From an uncultured Dorea sp. (GTDB lineage Bacteria; Bacillota_A; Clostridia; Lachnospirales; Lachnospiraceae): 27,177 nt of DNA. Location of the stretch: contig CAJTRO010000045.1 of NCBI GenBank assembly GCA_910579015.1, positions 1,319-28,495 on the forward strand, given 5' to 3'. The position numbers and the translations under genes are program-made. A model generated the notes under the pieces. It made no database searches. It had not been told where the DNA came from and saw only the letters and a list, made by a program, of their open reading frames with translations. Shown piece after piece: positions 15,032 to 24,118 of this stretch; the first letter of the stretch is position 1, and the number at the start of each line of letters is the position of its first letter.

Positions 15032-16715
15032 GCAAAGATTCAATAATCTTACGATCAGAAAAAAACTTATTGTTTTATTATGTCTGGTAGGTTTTTTTCC
15101 AGTTGCCTTGCTGGGTGTCTATATTGTTGTGAATTCTCATAAAGCTGTTGTAACAAACCGGAAAGAGGATATGTCCAATTCATTGAAACTGGCCTGTGCA
15201 TCTGTGAATAATCAAATGGCTATATGTGAACAGATGATGCGGTATTTTGTCTATACGCCAAATGTGTCAAGATTTTTGGAGTGTAATCCAGAAGAGAAAA
15301 CAGAGCGATATGGATATTATCAGGAACTTAGGAGCGCAATTTCTGCTTTACAGTATCAGAATTTCACAATACAGTCCATAACAATTTATTCGCAGGGGAT
15401 TTCTCAGGCATTTGGAAACGAAGCAAAGCCGTTGGCACTTCTTGAGGAAGAATCATGGTTTGATAGGGATTTAAAAGAAAAGCAATGGTATATTGATGGA
15501 AAGACGGAGAAGATGATCAATCTGTATAAGATTCCAAGTTATTTTAAAGTGGAAAGTTATACAGTTGTCAGGATAGATAAGAATACGTTGTTTCAGGGAC
15601 TTTCACAGCTTACAGTAGGAAATAGCGGCGTGTCAGTGTATTACGATGGAGAGGAGATTTGGAGTGTAGTTAGTGGGAATACACAGGAACGCAATGAAAA
15701 TTCCGATTCTTTTCAAAGAAATAAGAATGCATATATATGGACAGAGGAGGAGATTGAGAATCTTGGTGTTACGGTAATTTATTTTCAACCAAAAGATAAC
15801 ATTCAAATGATTTCCTGGGAAATGCTTGTCGGGATTCTTTTAGAGATAACGATTTGTCTGGTCATTATTTTGATTCTTGGATGGAAGTTTTCAAATTATA
15901 TCTCAAAACCATTAGAACTTCTTACTTTTGAGATACAGAACATGGATGAGAACGAGATTGTGATGGAACTTGAAAGTGAGCAGGAAGATGAGACAGGTAT
16001 TCTGATACGAAGCTATAACCAGATGATGAAGAGAATAAGAGAGCTGATTCAGGAGAATTATGAGACACGGATTGCCCAAAAAGAATTTGAGATGAAAGCT
16101 TTGCAGGCGCAGATTAATCCACATTTTTTATATAATTCGCTTTCCATTATCAACTGGAAAGCGATTGAGGCGGGAGCAGAAGAAATCAGTCATGTTACAC
16201 TGGCTCTTTCTTCTTTTTACCGGACAACATTAAACAAAGGAAATACGATGATCAGTATCCGTATGGCATTGGAAAATATACAATCTTATCTGAAAATACA
16301 ACTTTTGATGCATGATGACGATTTCAAGGTGCATTATGAAATCGACAAGGATACATTCACATATATGATTCCGTCACTGATCTTTCAGCCTTTTGTAGAA
16401 AATTCACTTGAGCATGGGCTGGATGTAAAAGAAGATCTCGATCATCAGTTATGGATTTGCATCAGGCAGGATAAGCAGTATGTATATGTTGAGATCCGGG
16501 ATAATGGTGTGGGGATGGATGCAGAAACATTGGAACATATTCTGGAATATAAGGCAATTGGTTATGGTATAAAAAATGTAAACGATCGTATGATTCTGCA
16601 TTATGGAAAAGCATATGGTATACATATTGAAAGCTGGCCGGACAAAGGAACAAATGTAATGTTAAGGTTTCCGAAAAATCATGAGGGGAAGAGTGAATAT
16701 GCAAATAAGATATAA
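15018..16715 (+). CDS. YesM-type sensor histidine kinase
   Basis: 565 residues from GTG 15018, chosen because AAAGGAGA lies nine bases upstream and the next residues (KKLRQRFNNLTIRKKLIVLL) form a normal N-terminal anchor. Order: TM1 (about 17-36), a large extracellular Cache-like sensor (about 40-270), TM2 (about 275-297), HAMP linker, then the His_kinase domain with QINPHFLYNSL (H369) and an ATPase domain with FQPFVENSLEHG, RDNGVGM and GYGIKNVNDRM. This is the LytS/YesM class, whose partner is the AraC-type response regulator just upstream. The overlap with the regulator and with the following binding-protein gene (17 bases) marks a tightly coupled sensory unit. Confidence 0.93.
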   Translation: MKKLRQRFNNLTIRKKLIVLLCLVGFFPVALLGVYIVVNSHKAVVTNRKEDMSNSLKLACASVNNQMAICEQMMRYFVYTPNVSRFLECNPEEKTERYGYYQELRSAISALQYQNFTIQSITIYSQGISQAFGNEAKPLALLEEESWFDRDLKEKQWYIDGKTEKMINLYKIPSYFKVESYTVVRIDKNTLFQGLSQLTVGNSGVSVYYDGEEIWSVVSGNTQERNENSDSFQRNKNAYIWTEEEIENLGVTVIYFQPKDNIQMISWEMLVGILLEITICLVIILILGWKFSNYISKPLELLTFEIQNMDENEIVMELESEQEDETGILIRSYNQMMKRIRELIQENYETRIAQKEFEMKALQAQINPHFLYNSLSIINWKAIEAGAEEISHVTLALSSFYRTTLNKGNTMISIRMALENIQSYLKIQLLMHDDDFKVHYEIDKDTFTYMIPSLIFQPFVENSLEHGLDVKEDLDHQLWICIRQDKQYVYVEIRDNGVGMDAETLEHILEYKAIGYGIKNVNDRMILHYGKAYGIHIESWPDKGTNVMLRFPKNHEGKSEYANKI

Positions 16716-18345
16716 GAATATAATGCAGGCTGCTGTTTTGCTTGTGATTGCAGTGATTATCAGCGGGTGGTGCGTTACATTGCAGAAAATACAGGTTGGA
16801 AATAAAGAAGTGGAAAAAATAAAAAAGGCATATCAGGAAGCTGCCTGCACGCCGACTGCACCTTATCCGGAAACGGTCACATATACATTGGCAAAAATGA
16901 CAGCCGTTGGAGATTCTTTTATGCCAGAAGGCGACACTTACGAGGATAATGCTTATACAAGGTTTTTAAAAGAGTTCCTGAATGTACAGAATGAAAATGT
17001 TATTGAAGTGTCTGAGGACGAGAATTATGATTTGTATGTAAATCGTCTCATTGCAGAGGACAAAATGCCGGATGTAGTATTGATTTCTGATTTGAATGAA
17101 GTCAAACGTCTGGCTGAGGAAGGGATTATTGAAGATTTGACAACAGCCTTTGAGCAGTGTACTTCCGGTACGATTAAAGAGATTTATGAAGGCTATGGTC
17201 CGGAGCTTATTGATGCTGTCACTATAGATGGGAAATTAATGGCGCTTCCATCTACACAGGTATATTACGGATGTAGTCTGTTTTGGGTTAGGCAGGATTG
17301 GATGGATGAATTAGGGCTGGATGCACCTAAAACATTGGATGATGTTGGAGAGATTGTATTGACTTTTCGGGAGAACAATATGGGAGGAGAAGGAAATATA
17401 GGATTAGCCTGTACAGACAGCATGGTGGGGACCGGATCCTCTAATTATTCACTGGATCCGGTATTTTCTGTTTTTGGCGCATATCCTCAGATTTGGCTGG
17501 AAAATGAAAATGGAGAACTTCAGTATGGCTCGTTAAGTGCGGAAACAAAATATGCGTTGGAATATCTGAACGGCTGGTATGAAAAGGGTGTGTTGGATGA
17601 AGATTATATGATGCGCACTGTTACAGAGATCGGAAATCTGGTAAAAGAAGGACATTGCGGCGCTTTTTTTGGATGGTGGTGGGCGCCTAATTCACCATTA
17701 CTTAGTTCGGTTGCCGCTAATAAAAATGCGGTGTGGAAACCGTATTTAATTGGGGATGAAGATGGAAAAGTGAAGTCTTATGTGTATGCTAAAGGAACTC
17801 AGTATATTGTCGTTCGAAAGGGGTATGAACATCCGGAAATTGTAATGAAGATTACAACGGCATTATTTGATAATGCAAGATTTTTAAATGAAAGTACAAA
17901 GGAAATAGATGAATACCAGATTAACGGTGTTGATGTGAATACACGGCCGCTGGTAATCAATTGTGACTACAGTGATTCCGTTTTTCGAACGACAGTGCAG
18001 ATACAGGCGGCGCTGGACGGATTGGTAGATGTGAAAAGGCTTAGCGCGCTGGAGCGGGCTTATTATGAGGCATGTAAACGATATTTAAGTGGAGAAAATG
18101 AACCGGATTTTTGGGCGGCTTATGCATCCAGAATCGAAGCTGTAGAGCTTATGAACAAAGGTGATATTTCATATATAAATGAGGACTATGTTCAGAGCAG
18201 TAATCAGTCAGTACCTGAGGAACTACGCGATTTAGAGATATTATCATTTATGAAAATTATAACAGGAGAAGAAGACAGCAGTTACTTTGATATTTTTGTG
18301 GAAACTTGGAAAAACGATATGTTTCTTGGAAATATTTCATATTAA
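16699..18345 (+). CDS. Membrane-tethered extracellular solute-binding protein, likely sensor component
   Basis: 548 residues from ATG 16699 (AGGGGA nine bases upstream). A single hydrophobic segment (about residues 9-27) ends in SGWC; a tryptophan before the cysteine does not fit the lipobox rule, so I expect an uncleaved membrane anchor. The rest is a family 1 / LplA-like binding fold: DNAYTRFLKEFLN, DLYVNRLIAEDKMPDVVLIS, ALPSTQVYYGCSLFWVRQDW, LEYLNGWYEKGVLDED and HCGAFFGWWWAPNSPL. Aromatic residues are frequent, as in carbohydrate binders. The gene overlaps the kinase end by 17 bases and lies apart from the permeases, while a second, true lipoprotein binding protein serves the transporter. 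A role in signal reception for the kinase is therefore likely but inferred. Confidence 0.8.
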   Translation: MQIRYKNIMQAAVLLVIAVIISGWCVTLQKIQVGNKEVEKIKKAYQEAACTPTAPYPETVTYTLAKMTAVGDSFMPEGDTYEDNAYTRFLKEFLNVQNENVIEVSEDENYDLYVNRLIAEDKMPDVVLISDLNEVKRLAEEGIIEDLTTAFEQCTSGTIKEIYEGYGPELIDAVTIDGKLMALPSTQVYYGCSLFWVRQDWMDELGLDAPKTLDDVGEIVLTFRENNMGGEGNIGLACTDSMVGTGSSNYSLDPVFSVFGAYPQIWLENENGELQYGSLSAETKYALEYLNGWYEKGVLDEDYMMRTVTEIGNLVKEGHCGAFFGWWWAPNSPLLSSVAANKNAVWKPYLIGDEDGKVKSYVYAKGTQYIVVRKGYEHPEIVMKITTALFDNARFLNESTKEIDEYQINGVDVNTRPLVINCDYSDSVFRTTVQIQAALDGLVDVKRLSALERAYYEACKRYLSGENEPDFWAAYASRIEAVELMNKGDISYINEDYVQSSNQSVPEELRDLEILSFMKIITGEEDSSYFDIFVETWKNDMFLGNISY

Positions 18346-18441
18346 TAAAAGCCGAAAACATTTATGATTGAAATGAGTAAGTAAGAATTATTCATGAAAA
18401 AGACTTACAGTATCTTTGTCGAGATGGAAAGGAGAGAGTAG

Positions 18442-21400
18442 ATGAAGAAGAGGTCATTAGTAAAAAGAGGGGCAGCGTTGTCTTTGGCCGTGACTCTTGG
18501 GGCGTTCTCTGGTGTGACAGCAGACACATCGGTAGTGATGGCGGCAGAACCCGCAGTAAAGCTGAATCAATATGGTCTGGCAGAAAATGTTGAGGATGGT
18601 TCGATTCTCCATTGCTGGTGCTGGTCATTTAATACGATCAAAGAGAATATTCCAGAGATTGCAGCTGCTGGTTTTTCTACCATACAGACATCTCCAATAT
18701 CAGAATGTCTTGTTGGAGGAAATGGAGAGCTTCAGATTAATGGGAAAGGCAAATGGTATTATCATTATCAGCCAATCAATTATACTATTGGAAACTATCA
18801 GCTTGGAACAGCAGATGAATTCAAGGAAATGTGTGAAGTGGCACATCAATACGGTATCAAGGTAATAGCTGATCAGGTACTGAATCACTGCACTTCAAAT
18901 TACGATGCTATTTCCGACGATATTAAAAATAATATAAAGGATCCGTTCCATGATATGTCTGTAAATAACTGGTCAGAGACAGACCGTTATGAAGAGACAC
19001 AATATGCACTGAGCGGATTGTATGAGTGGAATACGCAGAATACGGAAGTACAACAATATATGCTGAAGTGGCTTCAGACTTGTGTGGAAGCCGGAGCAGA
19101 TGGGTTTCGCTATGATGCGGCAAAATTAATCGAGCTGCCAGATGATACGTCCGAAAAATATGGAAATGATTTTGCAAGCGACTTTTGGCCTATCGTGTTA
19201 CAGAACGGGGCATCTTTTCAATATGGAGAGTCTCTTCAAGAGGGAGGAAACCATAAATACAGCTCGGATCTGAAGAGCGGGTATGACGATAACGATAGCA
19301 GCCGTCTGGCAGCATATCAGGCCCTTACTTATGCAGATGGTAAGAAGAATCTTAATACAACAGCATCTTTTTACGGTGCAAGAGTTCGCGATGCAGTTAC
19401 AGAAAGCACGCTTAATGCCGACTTTGTCGGAGACTTCCTGATGCCGAAGGGGGCAAGTGCTGACAAAGTTGTTACATGGGTGGAGTCTCATGATAATTAC
19501 TGTAATGATGCGACATATAGAGAACTGGATGAACAGCAGGTTATTCAGGCATGGGCTATTCTTTCGGCAAGAAAAGGAGGGACGCCGTTATTTTTTGACA
19601 GACCGAATAACAGCACCAGCAGTAATCCGTGGGGAGATAATATTATTGGACCTGCCGGAAGTGACATATATAAGGATGCACAGGTAACAGCAGTCAATTT
19701 CTTTCGTAATGAGATGGGAGATGCAGAAGAATATCTCAGCAATCCTACAGGTGATGATAATGTACTGATGATTGAAAGAGGAGATGCAGGATGCGTTATC
19801 ATTAATAAAAATGATACGGATATTGTGCTGGACAAGGCTCCGGTGCAGAATATGGCAGACGGCACTTATACAGATCAGGCATATGGTTCTGAATTTACAG
19901 TAAAGGATAACACGATTTCCGGTACAGTAAAAGCAAGAAAGGTTGCAGTTGTTTATAACTCCCAGTTGGATGGACGCCTGGATTTTGAGGCGGCGGTGAA
20001 TCTTTCTGTTCCTACGAAAGAGTTCCTGACAGATTCGCTGGATGTGACGATTTCATTCAGAGGATGCGAGAGCGCGTCATATCGGTTTGACGATGGCAAA
20101 GAGGTTCCGTGTGCAAATGGCGAAGTGCTTACAATTGGTGAGGACATGAATGCTGATGACAGTGTAACATTGACGGTCACTGGGTATGATAAGGACGGAA
20201 ACATATCGGCTGAAGCCACAGCAACCTACACAAAGCGGAAGGCAAAGGGCGATACTGTCATCTATATGGATGGTTCAGCTAAGACGGAATGGGATAATGT
20301 ATATGTGTATCTATGGGGAAATGGCACAAATGGAAGCTGGCCGGGAGTTAAGGCAGAAAAACTTTCAGACGGAATGTATAAATATGTCGTCCCATACGAA
20401 TTAGAATCAGTAGAGTCTAATGTCATTTTCAATAATGGAAGCGGCGGAGGATCCAATCAGTTTGATGCAGGTAAGATAAGTCCGGGACAATCTATGATAT
20501 GGACGGCAGATGGACAATGGATTACATATGAAGCGCCAATAGAAGCAAAGGTTTCATTGTCGCATGGATCAGGTACGTTTAGTACGGATAGTTTTGATGT
20601 TACTTTGAATGTGCAAGGATGTAAGTCAGCTGTATATAAGCTTGGAGACAGTGAACCGGTAGAATGTAAAGACGGAGATATTGTTACGATTGGAAAAAAT
20701 ATGAACAACGGAGACAGTATTACACTTACTTTAACCGGAATTGATGCAAAAGGAGAGGAGATTTCTGTATCAGCAACTTACAGAAAGATGGTTTCTGAGC
20801 AAAAATCATCAGTATATCTGGATTCTTCGGTGTTCCCAGAATGGACAGATTTCTATGTATATGTCTACTATAACGACGGAGAAGTTGTCAATGGAGCATG
20901 GCCGGGAGTACAGATGACAGATGAAGGAGATGGAATTTATTCCTATTTTCTTGGAGATGAATTCGAAGGATTAGAAACTCAGATCATCTTTAATAATGGA
21001 AACGGGGGAGATGGAAATCAGAGTGGAAATCAGACATTGAAACCGAATACGAAGATGATTTTGAGTCAGAATGGATGGATACCGTATGGAGAACCAGAAA
21101 AAGTGAATGTGGCAGTGCCGGAAGCGGTGCAGGGGCTTGTGTATAACGGAGCAGAGCAGAGTGCAATTGCGGCTTCTGAGGCCTATACGGTCAGTGCAGG
21201 AAGTGCGGTAGATGCAGGAACTTATACAGCTGTCATTTCATTAGTGGATCCAGATGCTTATCAGTGGGAAGATGGGACTACTGGAGATAAGAAGGTTGAA
21301 TGGACAATTCAGCCAAAGGAAAGTACTTCATTAGAATATTCTAAGATTGAGGACGTGACATATACCGGTGAACCACAGACTCCGAATGTTACGATAAAGG

Positions 21401-21795
21401 ATGGCGAAGTAATTCTGACAGAAGGCAAAGATTATACAATTACATATGAAGATAATGTAGAAGTAGGAAGTGCATATGTTATTGTTGAGTATAAAGGAAA
21501 TTATACGGGTTCAAAAACGCTGGCCTTTGTGATTAAAGAAAAGACAAAGCCGTCTGATGATACTTCCAATAAGCCATCTGAAAAGCCAAGTGGTGATCAG
21601 AATAACAAGCCGGATAGTAATGGTAAAGATCCATCAGTGAAGCCTGATACTGGCAAAGTTACAGGAACGCAGACGAGCACGAAAAGTCCGCAAACTGGTG
21701 ATGATGCTAATGTAGGGATTTTAGCTATGCTTGTTGCTTTCAGCGGCCTGACCGCAGTATACATGGCAAGAAGAAAAAGATACGCAGATAAATAG
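18442..21795 (+). CDS. Cell-wall-anchored GH13 alpha-amylase with two CBM26-like modules
   Basis: 1117 residues. A signal peptide (KKR start, hydrophobic core, cleavage near VMAA, about residue 35) is followed by a GH13 domain close to Bacillus subtilis AmyE (GH13_28 type): region I VIADQVLNH (D144, H149), region II GADGFRYDAAKLIEL (nucleophile D225), region III FQYGES (acid/base E263), region IV VTWVESHDNY (H350, D351). The usual KH of region II is K228-L229 here. Then come an Ig-like unit (about 515-600) plus a starch-binding CBM26-like unit (about 605-700, NGSWPGV), the same pair again (about 700-885, NGAWPGV), two further Ig/MBG-like domains (about 890-1035), a Lys/Pro/Ser/Asp linker, and a sortase signal SPQTG (1082-1086) with hydrophobic and RRKR tail. 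It should hydrolyse starch at the cell surface. AAGGAGAG precedes the ATG. Confidence 0.93.
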   Translation: MKKRSLVKRGAALSLAVTLGAFSGVTADTSVVMAAEPAVKLNQYGLAENVEDGSILHCWCWSFNTIKENIPEIAAAGFSTIQTSPISECLVGGNGELQINGKGKWYYHYQPINYTIGNYQLGTADEFKEMCEVAHQYGIKVIADQVLNHCTSNYDAISDDIKNNIKDPFHDMSVNNWSETDRYEETQYALSGLYEWNTQNTEVQQYMLKWLQTCVEAGADGFRYDAAKLIELPDDTSEKYGNDFASDFWPIVLQNGASFQYGESLQEGGNHKYSSDLKSGYDDNDSSRLAAYQALTYADGKKNLNTTASFYGARVRDAVTESTLNADFVGDFLMPKGASADKVVTWVESHDNYCNDATYRELDEQQVIQAWAILSARKGGTPLFFDRPNNSTSSNPWGDNIIGPAGSDIYKDAQVTAVNFFRNEMGDAEEYLSNPTGDDNVLMIERGDAGCVIINKNDTDIVLDKAPVQNMADGTYTDQAYGSEFTVKDNTISGTVKARKVAVVYNSQLDGRLDFEAAVNLSVPTKEFLTDSLDVTISFRGCESASYRFDDGKEVPCANGEVLTIGEDMNADDSVTLTVTGYDKDGNISAEATATYTKRKAKGDTVIYMDGSAKTEWDNVYVYLWGNGTNGSWPGVKAEKLSDGMYKYVVPYELESVESNVIFNNGSGGGSNQFDAGKISPGQSMIWTADGQWITYEAPIEAKVSLSHGSGTFSTDSFDVTLNVQGCKSAVYKLGDSEPVECKDGDIVTIGKNMNNGDSITLTLTGIDAKGEEISVSATYRKMVSEQKSSVYLDSSVFPEWTDFYVYVYYNDGEVVNGAWPGVQMTDEGDGIYSYFLGDEFEGLETQIIFNNGNGGDGNQSGNQTLKPNTKMILSQNGWIPYGEPEKVNVAVPEAVQGLVYNGAEQSAIAASEAYTVSAGSAVDAGTYTAVISLVDPDAYQWEDGTTGDKKVEWTIQPKESTSLEYSKIEDVTYTGEPQTPNVTIKDGEVILTEGKDYTITYEDNVEVGSAYVIVEYKGNYTGSKTLAFVIKEKTKPSDDTSNKPSEKPSGDQNNKPDSNGKDPSVKPDTGKVTGTQTSTKSPQTGDDANVGILAMLVAFSGLTAVYMARRKRYADK

Positions 21796-21833
21796 AATAT
21801 AAAATGGTAATGCGGAAAAGAGGAGGATGATTC

Positions 21834-23156
21834 ATGAAAAAAAGAGTTATATCACATTTATTTGCAGGAGCATTAGTTGTCTCTCTGTTTGCAGGATGTG
21901 GGGCATCAGATGACGGTAAAACAGAACCGTCTAAGGAAAAATCGGATACGAAAGGATCGGTGTATTATTTAAACTTTAAACCAGAACAGGATGAGGACTG
22001 GCAGGAGCTTGCAAAGGCTTATACGGATAGTACAGGTATTCCGGTTACGGTTGTTACCGCAGCATCTGGAGAGTATGAGACAACGCTTATGAGTGAGATG
22101 GGGAAGAGTGGGGCGCCGACTTTGTTTCAGGTGAACGGACCTGTCGGGCTTGCCAATTGGAAAGATTATTGTTATGATCTTTCTGATACCGATATTTACA
22201 AAGAACTTACCAGCGAAGATTATGCATTAAAAGACGGAGATTCTGTAGCCGGTATTGCCTATGTAATTGAATCCTATGGTATCATTACAAATAAGTCGCT
22301 GCTCTCACAGGCTGGTTATAAACCAGAAGATATCCAGTCTTTCGAGGATTTGAAAAAGGCGGCGGAAGATATTACATCCCGTAAGGATGAACTTGGATTT
22401 TCAGCATTTACATCTGCGGGTATGGACGGATCATCTGATTGGAGATTCAAGACACATCTTGCAAACCTTCCAATATACTTTGAATATCAGGATGAGGGTA
22501 TTGGCACGACGGACGCAATTAAAGGTACATATCTTGATAACTACCGTGCAATGTGGGATTTGTATATTGAGAATAGTACTTGTAATCCGGCAGAATTGGC
22601 GGCTAAGACAGGTGATGATTCCCGAAACGAATTCCTGAATAAGGAAGCTGTATTTTTTCAGAATGGTTCTTGGGAATATGCGAATCTGACAGGAGATGAA
22701 ACATTTACTGATGATGAACTTGTTATGATACCGATCTATCTGGGGGTTGGTGATGAGGCTGATCAGGGACTTTGTACAGGTACAGAGAATTACTGGTGTG
22801 TTAATAAAGAAGCAGAAGAAGCAGATATTCAGGCCACATTAGATTTTATTGACTGGTGCGTAACATCTGAGACGGGAACTAAGAGTATGGGTGAAGATAT
22901 GGGATTTGTTATACCGTTCAAGAGTGCGGTAGAATCTAATAATTTGTTTGTGAAACAGGATGCTGCGATGACTGAGGCAGGAAAAACGCCTGTATCATGG
23001 AATTTCCCGACAATGCCGTCTGAGGAGTGGAAGAATGGAGTTGGAACAGCTTTGACAGCTTATGCGGCAGATCAGTCGGATACGAACTGGACAGCTGTAG
23101 TATCTGCATTCGTTGATGGATGGGCATCAGAGTATGAATTAGCAAATGGACAGTAG
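21834..23156 (+). CDS. Sugar ABC transporter substrate-binding lipoprotein
   Basis: 440 residues. The lipobox LFAGC puts the lipidated cysteine at C22, followed by an acidic Lys/Asp/Ser linker. The mature part is a family 1 extracellular solute-binding protein (MalE-like): SVYYLNFKPEQDEDWQELAK, GAPTLFQVNGPVGLANW, a hinge near GIAYVIESYGIITNKSLL, DWRFKTHLANLPIYFEY and VFFQNGSWEYANL, with a C-terminal NGVGTALTAYA helix. GAGGAGG lies eight bases before the ATG. It is followed by two sugar permeases and preceded by the amylase, so maltodextrins or other alpha-glucan oligosaccharides are the probable ligands. That assignment comes from context, not from identified binding residues. Confidence 0.92.
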   Translation: MKKRVISHLFAGALVVSLFAGCGASDDGKTEPSKEKSDTKGSVYYLNFKPEQDEDWQELAKAYTDSTGIPVTVVTAASGEYETTLMSEMGKSGAPTLFQVNGPVGLANWKDYCYDLSDTDIYKELTSEDYALKDGDSVAGIAYVIESYGIITNKSLLSQAGYKPEDIQSFEDLKKAAEDITSRKDELGFSAFTSAGMDGSSDWRFKTHLANLPIYFEYQDEGIGTTDAIKGTYLDNYRAMWDLYIENSTCNPAELAAKTGDDSRNEFLNKEAVFFQNGSWEYANLTGDETFTDDELVMIPIYLGVGDEADQGLCTGTENYWCVNKEAEEADIQATLDFIDWCVTSETGTKSMGEDMGFVIPFKSAVESNNLFVKQDAAMTEAGKTPVSWNFPTMPSEEWKNGVGTALTAYAADQSDTNWTAVVSAFVDGWASEYELANGQ

Positions 23157-23266
23157 ATAACGATCCTGCTTAGGGCGTGTTCGGAAGAAGGAGGTGGGCA
23201 ATGGTTTGCCGGCCTCCTCATTTGTTAACGGGGAAATTTTGTTTATTTAGGAAGGAGAGATATGTT

Positions 23267-24118
23267 ATGCAAAAGGCCATGAAACGTTATGCACCTTTAT
23301 TTATAATGCCGACGTTTGCAGCTTTTTTGATAGGGTTTATTATTCCTTTTTTTCAGGGAATTTATCTGTCGTTTTGCCAGTTTACAACTGTAGGAAATGC
23401 AAAGTTTAATGGAATTACCAATTATGTGAAAGCATTTTCGGACAGTTTTTTTTCACACGCTTTTGTGTTTACAGTTGCATTTGCTTTAGTTTCAATTATT
23501 TCCATCAATGTAGCGGCATTTTCACTGGCATTATTGCTGACAAAAGGGCTGAAAGGAACCAATATATTTCGTACTGTTTTTTTTATGCCGAATTTGATTG
23601 GCGGAATTGTTTTAGGATATATTTGGCAGATTTTGATCAACTGTGTGCTTTCTATTACGGAAAAACCACTTTTAGCGCTGAATACCAGTGCGGGTTACTG
23701 GGGGCTTATTGTTCTGATGTGCTGGCAGCAGATTGGGTATATGATGATTATTTATATTGCCGGACTTCAGAATGTGTCTGAAGATATCATCGAGGCGGCA
23801 AAAATAGACGGAGCGGCAAACTGGAGAGTCTTATGGAATGTAAAACTCCCTATGGTGATGCCATCCATTACAATCTGTGTATTTCTGACGCTGACAAACT
23901 CATTTAAACTATTCGATCAGAATCTGGCATTGACGGGAGGAGAACCGAATCATGCAACAGAAATGCTGGCTCTTAATATTTATCAGACATTCTACGCAAG
24001 AGCCGGAGCGCAATGGAAGGGGATAGGCCAGGCCAAAGCTGTAATTTTTTGTATTATAGTAATTTTGATTTCTGTCATCCAACTCAGATCTACCCGTTCT
24101 AAGGAGGTGCAGCAATAA
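23267..24118 (+). CDS. Sugar ABC transporter permease, MalF-like
   Basis: 283 residues from ATG 23267, preceded by GAAGGAGAG; a longer in-frame start at 23177 is less likely because it lacks a good ribosome site and adds a non-conserved extension. Six membrane helices are visible. The cytoplasmic EAA loop reads EAAKIDGA (E176) followed by a WRVLWNVKLPMVMP stretch, the contact site for the ATPase. Family: binding-protein-dependent carbohydrate permease, MalF/UgpA side. Its stop overlaps the ATG of the second permease by one base (TAATG), which signals translational coupling. The ATPase partner is not encoded nearby. Confidence 0.93.
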   Translation: MQKAMKRYAPLFIMPTFAAFLIGFIIPFFQGIYLSFCQFTTVGNAKFNGITNYVKAFSDSFFSHAFVFTVAFALVSIISINVAAFSLALLLTKGLKGTNIFRTVFFMPNLIGGIVLGYIWQILINCVLSITEKPLLALNTSAGYWGLIVLMCWQQIGYMMIIYIAGLQNVSEDIIEAAKIDGAANWRVLWNVKLPMVMPSITICVFLTLTNSFKLFDQNLALTGGEPNHATEMLALNIYQTFYARAGAQWKGIGQAKAVIFCIIVILISVIQLRSTRSKEVQQ

